Below, one piece after another: positions 14,331-20,856 of a stretch of 20,856 nucleotides of DNA (position 1 is its first letter; each line of letters starts with the position of its first letter). The translations under genes and the position numbers were made by a program. The notes under the pieces are model-generated. The model did not search any database. It saw nothing but the letters and a program-made list of their open reading frames with translations, and was not told the origin of the DNA. Source of the DNA: an uncultured Paludibacter sp. (GTDB taxonomy: Bacteria; Bacteroidota; Bacteroidia; Bacteroidales; Paludibacteraceae). The DNA lies in NCBI GenBank assembly GCA_937897985.1, contig CALCBD010000051.1, positions 1 to 20,856 on the forward strand, in the 5' to 3' direction.

Positions 14331-15887
14331 TTAATTGAAAAATATATATAAACCCACCATAATTAATATCAGTATCAACCATGCCAACTTAACTTTCTTC
14401 TCGATTTTTATTGGTTGATAATCGAGCGTCGAAACCGATGCAGTTTTCCTGTCGGCAATCGAAAACAGAAAAACAAAAGCAGCCAGTACAACAAAAATAA
14501 TAAATGAAACATATAAAAAATGTAATCCACTAAATATTAAATTATTATAGTATAATATACCTGTACCAATACTAAAAACCGTACCTGCTGAAAGCGTGAA
14601 ATTAATGGCCCTGCGTGAAGTTTTTTTCCATAAAACAGCATACAGAAATGCAACCGACATGGGGGGTGCAATGAAACCCAGTACCGACTGAAAAATATTG
14701 AAGAAACTCAAACCACTAATCAACGTAATGCCAACTGCCAGAAAAACAGAAATAAAAGCACCAATCAGAACAACTACCCTTCCGATTGATTTAATTTCTT
14801 TATTGGTAGCTTCCGGACGGTAATATTTGATAAAAATATCCATTGTAAATACGGTGCTGAGTGAATTCAATGCCGAACCTACCGTACTTATCAATGCAGC
14901 CATCATGACTACGATTACCAATCCGACAAGTCCGGTTGGGAAAACGGTTTCGACTAACTTAAGGTAAGCATCGGTTGAATTGGATAAATGTGGAAGTAAA
15001 ACAAATGCCAGAATTCCCGGAACAATAAACAACGGAATATCAATCAGTTTCAGCCATGCAACAAAATTGGCTCCCAACTGACCATTTTTCAGGTTTTTAG
15101 CACCCAAAACCGATTGTACCATCGATTGATCGGTACACCAAAACCATATACCCATGATCGGATAACCCAGCACTATGGCTAACCATGGAAACTCCGGATT
15201 GTCGAGTGGTTGGAACATTTTCCAGTAATCCGGAGGAGTTGAAGCAATGATATGACTTATTCCCCCCGCTTTAATGGTAGCCATTACCACCAGCAAAACG
15301 GATACTGCTATGAGTAAAAGCATTTGAAAAACGTTGGTAAAAGCAATGGCTTTCAGTCCGCCGGCCATGGCAAATGCAGCAGATACAAATACCAGAATGA
15401 CAATGCACAACCACAAGGGCAAATCCAGAATCTGAGCCATAAAAACGCCACCCGAAAATAATGTCAAACCAAGCCACGAAATAACAATGGTGATAATTGT
15501 GTACCATGCAATATATTTCCGTGTGCTTTCGCCAAAACGTTTGCCCATGTATTCAGGCAAAGTGGTGACCTGAGCCCCCAGATAGCGCGGAGCAAAAACA
15601 AATGCCAGTAAAAGGATAAACGGGAAAGCATACCACGAAAAATTACCTGCCACAACTCCACTTTCGTATCCTGAGCTTGCGTTGGCAATCAGCATCGAAG
15701 GGCCAACATTCGTTCCCCACATGGTAAGACCTATGGCAAACCAACCCAGACTTTTGTTGGCAAGAAACAAATTGTCGTTTTCGTTTTTTTGTTTGAAACT
15801 TGCCCACCAGGCAATGATCAGAAGTACCATGACATAAATTACAATCACGGCGATATCAGGAAAAGTTAAATGAATTAATTCTTTCAT
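14331..15887 (-). CDS. Sodium/solute symporter (SSS family), probably sugar-type
   Basis: 518 aa with 13-14 membrane helices, the size of SGLT-type members of the sodium:solute symporter family. Marks include the N-terminal helix DIAVIVIYVMVLLIIAWWAS, the sodium-site region MWGTNVGPSMLIANASSGY (57-73), TTLPEYMGKRFG (108-119) and FAMAGGLKAIAFTNVFQMLLL (about 171-191). It should import a solute with Na+ across the inner membrane. The substrate is not readable from sequence, though the length and motifs fit sugar carriers rather than proline or pantothenate carriers. It sits between two UroD-family genes, 139 nt downstream of UroD-3, giving the cluster two candidate sugar importers together with rhaT. 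Confidence 0.88.
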   Translation of the reverse strand: MKELIHLTFPDIAVIVIYVMVLLIIAWWASFKQKNENDNLFLANKSLGWFAIGLTMWGTNVGPSMLIANASSGYESGVVAGNFSWYAFPFILLLAFVFAPRYLGAQVTTLPEYMGKRFGESTRKYIAWYTIITIVISWLGLTLFSGGVFMAQILDLPLWLCIVILVFVSAAFAMAGGLKAIAFTNVFQMLLLIAVSVLLVVMATIKAGGISHIIASTPPDYWKMFQPLDNPEFPWLAIVLGYPIMGIWFWCTDQSMVQSVLGAKNLKNGQLGANFVAWLKLIDIPLFIVPGILAFVLLPHLSNSTDAYLKLVETVFPTGLVGLVIVVMMAALISTVGSALNSLSTVFTMDIFIKYYRPEATNKEIKSIGRVVVLIGAFISVFLAVGITLISGLSFFNIFQSVLGFIAPPMSVAFLYAVLWKKTSRRAINFTLSAGTVFSIGTGILYYNNLIFSGLHFLYVSFIIFVVLAAFVFLFSIADRKTASVSTLDYQPIKIEKKVKLAWLILILIMVGLYIFFN

Positions 15888-16026
15888 TCGTAATAGATAT
15901 TAATAAAGGTAAATTTCGAAAACTACGCTGATATTCAATCTGAAAAGATGAAATATTATCAAATGCGTTTGATTTTTTTGTAAAGCAGGTTACACAGGTA
16001 AGGTTCAGAAAGTATCTGGTAATCAT

Positions 16027-17148
16027 TTAATTCCTGTACTTCTGTACAATCTTCAATGCCTGTTCAATTTCTTTCTCCGACTTAAAATCCACATTGATGT
16101 GCAATCCCTGATTACCTACATTGTCGATCAAAGGTTCCAGTTCGTCCAAAGTAACCCAGTTGGCCATTACCGACTTACCACCGGCTAATATTTTTTTATA
16201 CAAATCGTACCACTGCGGACTGCCACCCTGAGGTTGACCGTATCCCGGTGTCCATTGTACGGCATTCAGATGTTCGAGTTCAAGAAGGGCATCCAAATGA
16301 CGAATGGCATCCACACCATCGAGATGATAAAGTGTAAAATCAATCTTTTCGGTCTGTTCGCGCAGGAAAGGCAGACAAAAAGTGCGGTAATCCTCTTCCG
16401 AAATCATGATGGAAAGGTCGCATTGCAACTTGGTTAATTTTCCGGGAGCCCAGAGTGAAAAATAACAAAAAGCCATTTCGCCATTTACATTGATTATGTC
16501 ATAAATACGGTTAAATACGTCAAAATAAACTTCGTTGATCTGTTTCAGCATTTCGAGCGTGCCGTCAGGATCCATGATTAAATCCATAAGAACATTGTCG
16601 GAACCTTTCAGACTTGCGAGTACATCCAGTCCTTCGACCAGATCAGGGCAACCAACCATGTATTTTCCGCCTGCCTTTTGTTGACAAGCCATAAGTAAGT
16701 CCTTGTGGATTTTCCATCCTTTTTCATCAAAAATAATCCTTCCGTCGAAGTCCGGTTTCGGGTGAATCCAAATTGTATCTTCACGACCTTCGAGCGGTGA
16801 ACCAAGAATGGCTGCCAACGAACCGGGACCAAGTTGCGTATTGGCAACAGGCAATATATCAGCCATATACGAATTTCGACTCATGGTATAATGCAGATAA
16901 TCCGAACGCCACTGTGCATCAAACCAGTATTGATTGAGGTCTTTATGTGATTCAGGTGGTGTTACATTTTCGTAAGGTTCACCATCTTTAAACAGATGCT
17001 CCCACATGGTCAACACAATCCCCTTTCCATTCCACCAGTCGGTATAATGTTTTTTTGTTGCTTCAAAATTTGATTTCCAATTGCCACTGCCCCCCCCGAA
17101 AGAAAGGTTGAAGTTAGCATTGTTTGTTGTTTCTTTATTTATAGTCAT
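16027..17148 (-). CDS. Divergent UroD-fold protein (UroD-3) lacking the zinc cysteines
   Basis: 373 aa. The fold is suggested by the UroD-like order of motifs and by its length. The N-terminus reads NWKSNFEATKKHYTDWWNGKGIVLTMWEH; LGPGSLAAILGSPLE (106-120) and KYMVGCPDLVEGLDVLASLKG (162-182) follow. At the expected metal site it reads YHLDGVDAIRHLDALLE: His275 is kept, but Asp277 replaces the Cys, and no C-terminal Cys follows. Zinc-thiol chemistry is therefore unlikely, and a role as a substrate-specific methyltransferase or other barrel enzyme is more plausible. Such proteins occur beside corrinoid systems, but I know no proven reaction for this subgroup. Odd feature: residues 18-20 (GGG) are encoded by an uninterrupted G8 tract, a possible slippage site. 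It lies between the GH31 gene and the SSS symporter. Confidence 0.65.
   Translation of the reverse strand: MTINKETTNNANFNLSFGGGSGNWKSNFEATKKHYTDWWNGKGIVLTMWEHLFKDGEPYENVTPPESHKDLNQYWFDAQWRSDYLHYTMSRNSYMADILPVANTQLGPGSLAAILGSPLEGREDTIWIHPKPDFDGRIIFDEKGWKIHKDLLMACQQKAGGKYMVGCPDLVEGLDVLASLKGSDNVLMDLIMDPDGTLEMLKQINEVYFDVFNRIYDIINVNGEMAFCYFSLWAPGKLTKLQCDLSIMISEEDYRTFCLPFLREQTEKIDFTLYHLDGVDAIRHLDALLELEHLNAVQWTPGYGQPQGGSPQWYDLYKKILAGGKSVMANWVTLDELEPLIDNVGNQGLHINVDFKSEKEIEQALKIVQKYRN
17090..17097 (-). repeat. G8 homopolymer near the 5' end of the UroD-3 gene
   Basis: Eight consecutive C on the plus strand are eight G on the coding strand, spanning codons 18-20. A one-base slip would shift the frame before any conserved part of the protein. 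The next in-frame Met (Met48) lies inside the conserved region, so internal restart would give a damaged protein. Confidence 0.7.
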
Positions 17149-17420
17149 AATTTAAAATGAGCAAGTTATCATTAATAAGTGACATTTTAATTTTTGTATT
17201 GAAGATGAAAATTTTTTTTCGCAAATGAAACATCCTGATTTTTCGTTGAGATCGACAGAAGGTAAAGCTGCAAATTATTGATATTCTGAAAATTATTTCT
17301 TCGCGACTTTGTTTCTCAGCAACTTAGCGTTCAAAAAAAAATGGTTTTAACTAATTTTGAGCACTTACTTTAGCTGTTGATTTCATCAAAAGTATTTTTT
17401 CTTCTTTTGCCGTTTGAGGG

Positions 17421-19655
17421 TTAAAATCTTACTTTTACCACTTTTCCCAAATCCATATCGTCAGTACATTTCACATCTTCCATATACATCGGTATTTCAG
17501 CACCCTTCTTTACGAAAACCGGAATTTCATCCAAAGGCACCTTTACTCTTTTCAGCCACCGGCTACCTTCAAATATTTCCCCTGTAAAGAAATGTATCCA
17601 TGTTCCCTCAGGCAGGTAAATATCACGAATAGATTCAGCATTCATCACAGGAGCAACCAGCATATCTTCACCAAAAAAGTACTGGTCATCTATCTGACGG
17701 CAGGTTCTGTCATCAGGGTAATGCAGCAGCATAGCCCTTAAAACAGGCATACCGGACCGGACAGTGATTTCACTTTGACGAACAATATAAGGAATGAGCC
17801 GGTAACGAAGTTTCCAGAAATGTCGAATCAAATGACTGATTTCCGGAAAATGCCAGGGTTCACGTTTGCTTGTTCCATGGTAACGAATGTGTGAAGTGAA
17901 CACCCCAAACTGCGTCCAGCGCAGGTATAAATCATCGGGGATTACCGAGTTCATAAAATCAGGGACACCGTGGAATCCGGGAACGTCATGGCTCCAGAAA
18001 CCGAAGCCGGATAACCCGAGTTGCAATCCGCCTTTGAGCGAACCTGCCAATCCATCCCACGAACACGCACAATCGCCACCCCAGTGAAGCGGATAACGCT
18101 GGCAGCCGGCCCAGCCGGCCCGTGCCCAGATGATACCTTCGCCGGTTACTTCTTTCGTGATTTCATAAGCGGCTTTCTGATACAGCAGAGGATAAACATT
18201 ATGCAGCTTTTGAGGTGACATATTATGATATTCAGCATCAAGATGTATGTCTTCACCAAAGTCGGTTTTAATACAGCTCACTCCCATTTTCAGCAGATTG
18301 CGAAGCAGATTCTTGTACCATTCGGTAGCTTTGTCGCTGGTAAAATCAATTGTTCCGGCATAATCCTCCACACTGAAATTTGATGCTCCCGATATTTTAC
18401 GCTCGCTTTTACTGATATATCCGTTGGCATTTGCCTCTTCATACTGTTCGGCGTTATACGAAATGTAGGGCAATTGCCACAAACTGACGCGATAGCCGTT
18501 TTTCTTAAGATTTCCAATAAAATTTGCCGGATCGGGGAAACGTTCTGCATTAAATTTCCATTCGCACAGCCAATCAGTTTCGAACCAACCCGTATCGAGA
18601 TGAATCACATCGCAGGGATAATCTTCAGCACGAAGACGGTCACAGATTTCGTTGACCTCATCTGCCGAGAAATAGGTCATACGGCTCATCCATGTTCCGA
18701 AACTCCACAAAGGAGGCATGGAGGGGAAACCTGTAAGCTGTCGGTAACCAAATAATATTTCACCGGGGGTAGCGCCACCTATAACAAAGAAATCAATTAC
18801 CGGTTCTTCAACCATTAGCTGGGCCGAACGCGTTGAATGGTCGGCGAGAGAGAATTTTGCAAAAGATGAGGTGTGAAGAAAAATTCCGTAATTCTCCGTT
18901 GACATATAAAACGGAATATTTTTGTAGGCCCGGCGGTTATTCACTCCCTGCCCGTCCTGATTACGAAGTTGAAAAGTTTTGCCCGAAAGATCAATTTTCG
19001 TGAAACGTTCACCGGTTCCATAGAAACATTCGTCCGGCTTTGCAGCAATCGAAAAGGTTGAACGCTGTGGAATATTATTTCGTTCCACATAAGCCAGAGC
19101 ATAAGCATCGTGACGAGCAGGCGAAAACATATCGTAAGCCGAAAGTTTAACCTCATTTTCGCCATCGGGGAATAAACTCAGGTATATGGTTTCGGCCGGA
19201 GCAGGAACCAGATCGCTCCACCAGTCAGTTTCAAATGCACGAAAGCCAACAACTGCCCTTTTATTGCCAGCAGCATCTGTAATGATCCATTCTGTATCAT
19301 TTTTAACAAACGTAAGCGGATTTTTTTGGAGGCGCGGATCCAAATCGAGCATTAAAGATGTCGATTCATATTCAGTTTCAAAAGCCATCGAAACTCTTAA
19401 TATTTTCGGCCCCAAAGCTGAAATTCTTAATTCAAATTCCTTGCGGGATACAGAAAAATCGGGAGTAATCTCATTAGAATTCTGTTGTTGCTGAAACGGA
19501 ACTGTGATGAAAACATCTCCGTTACGTTCGTCGATGGCGGTTGGAAGACATGCCCTCCAGAGCCGGTCGCCTTCATTTAGTTCGGGGCTGAAATCTAAAA
19601 AATCGAAAAGCTGGTAGTTGGTTTGTTGCATAAAATTGTTAATCGTTACTACCAT
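17421..19655 (-). CDS. GH31 family alpha-glycosidase, YicI-like
   Basis: 744 aa; an internal ATG at 19631 (MQQTNYQLFDF, 736 aa) is an equally good start. No signal peptide, so cytoplasmic. The N-terminal beta domain has the CFYGTGERF motif (210-218). The barrel carries WSFGTWMSRMTYFS (317-330), IKTDFGEDI (nucleophile Asp465) and YPLHWGGDC (acid/base Asp528), then LGLSGFGFWSHDVPGF. The KTDFGE and HWGGD spellings match the alpha-xylosidase YicI group. However, at the position of YicI's HFDCFWM this protein reads HLDTGWF, so the Cys-Phe pair that selects xylose is Thr-Gly, and the alpha-glucosidase residues are also absent. It removes an alpha-linked terminal sugar from an oligosaccharide, identity open. 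It is upstream of UroD-3 by 272 nt in the same direction. Confidence 0.88.
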   Translation of the reverse strand: MVVTINNFMQQTNYQLFDFLDFSPELNEGDRLWRACLPTAIDERNGDVFITVPFQQQQNSNEITPDFSVSRKEFELRISALGPKILRVSMAFETEYESTSLMLDLDPRLQKNPLTFVKNDTEWIITDAAGNKRAVVGFRAFETDWWSDLVPAPAETIYLSLFPDGENEVKLSAYDMFSPARHDAYALAYVERNNIPQRSTFSIAAKPDECFYGTGERFTKIDLSGKTFQLRNQDGQGVNNRRAYKNIPFYMSTENYGIFLHTSSFAKFSLADHSTRSAQLMVEEPVIDFFVIGGATPGEILFGYRQLTGFPSMPPLWSFGTWMSRMTYFSADEVNEICDRLRAEDYPCDVIHLDTGWFETDWLCEWKFNAERFPDPANFIGNLKKNGYRVSLWQLPYISYNAEQYEEANANGYISKSERKISGASNFSVEDYAGTIDFTSDKATEWYKNLLRNLLKMGVSCIKTDFGEDIHLDAEYHNMSPQKLHNVYPLLYQKAAYEITKEVTGEGIIWARAGWAGCQRYPLHWGGDCACSWDGLAGSLKGGLQLGLSGFGFWSHDVPGFHGVPDFMNSVIPDDLYLRWTQFGVFTSHIRYHGTSKREPWHFPEISHLIRHFWKLRYRLIPYIVRQSEITVRSGMPVLRAMLLHYPDDRTCRQIDDQYFFGEDMLVAPVMNAESIRDIYLPEGTWIHFFTGEIFEGSRWLKRVKVPLDEIPVFVKKGAEIPMYMEDVKCTDDMDLGKVVKVRF

Positions 19656-19691
19656 GACGAAAACAATTGCTTATTGTACTTTAATATTCCC

Positions 19692-19715
19692 TGTGAAATT
19701 CGACATTTTTTCACA
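19692..19715. promoter_or_regulatory. Inverted repeat upstream of the GH31 gene, candidate operator
   Basis: TGTGAAA (19692-19698) and TTTCACA (19709-19715) are perfect inverted 7-mers separated by 10 nt, 37 nt ahead of the upstream GH31 start. The half-sites recall CRP (TGTGA/TCACA), but the spacing is wrong for CRP (14 nt between the 5-mers instead of 6). No U-run follows on either strand, so it is not an intrinsic terminator. Operator function is inference. Confidence 0.3.
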
Positions 19716-19821
19716 TTACAGAAAGGTTTCTGAAAATTTTAATGCTGCCACACAATACAAAAAACCGCGGAAAGATGATAAGTTGTATACAGAACCGGAG
19801 CGTTGAAATTTGTGAACATTT

Positions 19822-20802
19822 TCATTCTCTGACGAACTGATCAAGGTCATGAAGAAGCTCCCTGATGGATAAATAGCAATTATCATTGATATACCAGGCT
19901 TTTTCGTCGATATCAATAGTGATTTCCGCATCGGGGACCACCATATAGCCTGCTCTGGCAAGGGCTCTGAGTGTCCAGTATATCCGGGTTTTATCGCCGG
20001 TAACCCACACTTTTTTGGTAAGTGGATAATTCATGGAGAAATTACCGTTGGTGGCATTAAAATAATAAGCGTGGCTACGGAATGCCTTGTCGAAGCTCCC
20101 GTTGAAAACCAAATCTTCGGGGACTCCGCATTCGATGCCCGATTCATTGGTCATCAGCCAGATACGGTCGGCAGCCTGAAGTGCCATGTCTAATTCATGA
20201 GTTGAGAGCAGAACCGCCTTACCGGTTTTGTGAGCAAGTTTGTGCAAAAGGAGCATAATTTCAACACGGTTGGGCAGGTCGAGATGTGCGGTTGGTTCAT
20301 CCAGAATAATAATCGGAGTATCCTGTGCCAGAGATTTTGCTATCATTACACGCTGACGTTCACCGTCAGAGAGCTCACTCAGATGAACATTTTTTTTGTG
20401 GGTCAGGTGAACCATTTCAATTGCATCGGATACCAAACCATGGTCATACTCCGAAACCCTTCCCCACCAGTTGCTGTATGGATGCCGGCCATACGAAACA
20501 ATGTCGTACACAGATGCATTTTCAATATCAATTCTGTCGGTGAGCACCAGTGCAATCAACAATGATTTGTCGTGATGTGAAAGGGTTTCTATATCCACAC
20601 CATTAAAATCAATTTTACCTTCGAGTGGCTTCTGAATTCCTGCCAGAGTTCTGATTAAAGTAGATTTTCCGGTACCATTGGGACCTATCAAACACACTAA
20701 TTCACCTGCTTCCAGTCCGAGGTTTAAGTCAGGCTGTACGATTGTAGTTCCTTTTTTAGCGGAATAACCAATTGATAAATGATGAGTTGATAAGACCGAC
20801 AT
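19822..20802 (-). CDS. ABC transporter ATPase, iron-siderophore/cobalamin class (FecE/BtuD-like)
   Basis: 326 aa. It has Walker A GPNGTGKST (40-48), the signature LSDGERQR (144-151, a variant of LSGGQ), Walker B IIILDEP (164-170), D-loop AHLD and the switch His202. It resembles the FecCD-associated ATPases that energise uptake of ferric siderophores, haem or cobalamin at the inner membrane. The region after about residue 235 is an extra 75-90-residue domain (KKVWVTGDKTRIYWTLRALARAGYMVVPDAE) beyond the usual 250-260 aa, known in many Bacteroidota homologues and of unclear role. The usual Q-loop Gln appears replaced (ALVLTDRID). Permease and binding-protein genes must lie outside the window. 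Corrinoid genes downstream make cobalamin an attractive substrate, but that is inference. The heptanucleotide repeat touches its start codon. Confidence 0.88.
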   Translation of the reverse strand: MSVLSTHHLSIGYSAKKGTTIVQPDLNLGLEAGELVCLIGPNGTGKSTLIRTLAGIQKPLEGKIDFNGVDIETLSHHDKSLLIALVLTDRIDIENASVYDIVSYGRHPYSNWWGRVSEYDHGLVSDAIEMVHLTHKKNVHLSELSDGERQRVMIAKSLAQDTPIIILDEPTAHLDLPNRVEIMLLLHKLAHKTGKAVLLSTHELDMALQAADRIWLMTNESGIECGVPEDLVFNGSFDKAFRSHAYYFNATNGNFSMNYPLTKKVWVTGDKTRIYWTLRALARAGYMVVPDAEITIDIDEKAWYINDNCYLSIRELLHDLDQFVRE

Positions 20803-20804
20803 TG

Positions 20805-20856
20805 ATGTTTGATGTTTGATGTTTGATGTTTGATGTTTGATGTTTGATGTTTGATG
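20805..20856. repeat. Heptanucleotide tandem repeat (GATGTTT)n, runs off the window
   Basis: At least seven perfect copies plus a partial, with no mismatches, up to the last base of the window; total length unknown. On the minus strand it reads (CATCAAA)n and ends 2 nt before the ATG of the ABC ATPase gene. All three frames through the repeat are free of stops, because the 21-nt period encodes H-Q-T-S-N-I-K in some rotation. Confidence 0.95.

Noticed and set aside
15958..15979. Hairpin ATCAAA-TGCG-TTTGAT with T-run, plus strand
   Set aside because: It looks like a terminator on the plus strand, but no plus-strand gene precedes it, and read on the minus strand it has no U-tail.
8914..17148. 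Haem-pathway uroporphyrinogen decarboxylase (hemE)
   Set aside because: Two of the three proteins carry the His-x-Cys methyltransferase motif, the third is too divergent, and the context is corrinoid and sugar genes, not haem synthesis.
19656..20856. Cobalamin riboswitch near the ABC or corrinoid genes
   Set aside because: I looked for the conserved B12-box in the leaders present and found none; the ABC leader is largely outside the window.

Overview
The window looks like a chromosomal segment of a Bacteroidota bacterium (Bacteroidales/Marinilabiliales-like). Evidence: promoters match the TTTG / TAnnTTTG pattern of that phylum (best case 332-362), most starts lack a Shine-Dalgarno sequence, PheS has the Bacteroidota-type motif 2 and a four-Cys insertion, and the branching enzyme is of the eukaryote-like type. 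The species cannot be named from this sequence.

Left part (1-8334), mostly housekeeping. tyrA (prephenate dehydrogenase) is followed by an overlooked 58-aa winged-helix gene. These converge on a minus-strand group (DUF2461 protein, YhcH-family protein, glgB), and a bidirectional terminator at 1375-1414 separates the two. pheS runs divergently from the DUF2461 gene. Two tandem paralogous secreted/membrane proteins follow and end at a strong terminator. A minus-strand seven-helix protein resembling the CarR/CrtYcd lycopene-cyclase domain has its own AT-rich terminator.

Right part (8914-19655), accessory. All genes are on the minus strand; in transcription order they are a cytoplasmic GH31 glycosidase, a divergent UroD-fold methyltransferase (UroD-3), an SSS-family symporter, a second UroD-fold methyltransferase (UroD-2), L-rhamnose mutarotase (rhaM), an L-rhamnose/H+ symporter (rhaT), a 570-bp repeat array, a corrinoid protein of the MtaC/MtvC type, and an MtaA-like methyltransferase (UroD-1). 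Corrinoid-protein and UroD-family parts are those of one-carbon transfer systems that remove methyl groups from a methylated substrate. Two sugar importers, a sugar mutarotase and a glycosidase beside them suggest, as inference, corrinoid-dependent demethylation of an O-methylated sugar such as a methyl-rhamnose. No rhamnose catabolic gene, no pterin methyltransferase and no corrinoid activator lies in the window.

The right edge holds an ABC ATPase of the iron-siderophore/cobalamin class. Its start codon directly abuts a heptanucleotide repeat that runs off the window.

Repeats are unusually prominent in the accessory part: a 38-bp array with an internal 152-bp duplication, an adjoining 26-bp array with stable mini-hairpin cores in inverted orientation, a G8 tract near the 5' end of the UroD-3 gene, and the 7-bp repeat. 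No tRNA, rRNA, CRISPR array, transposase or phage gene was recognised.
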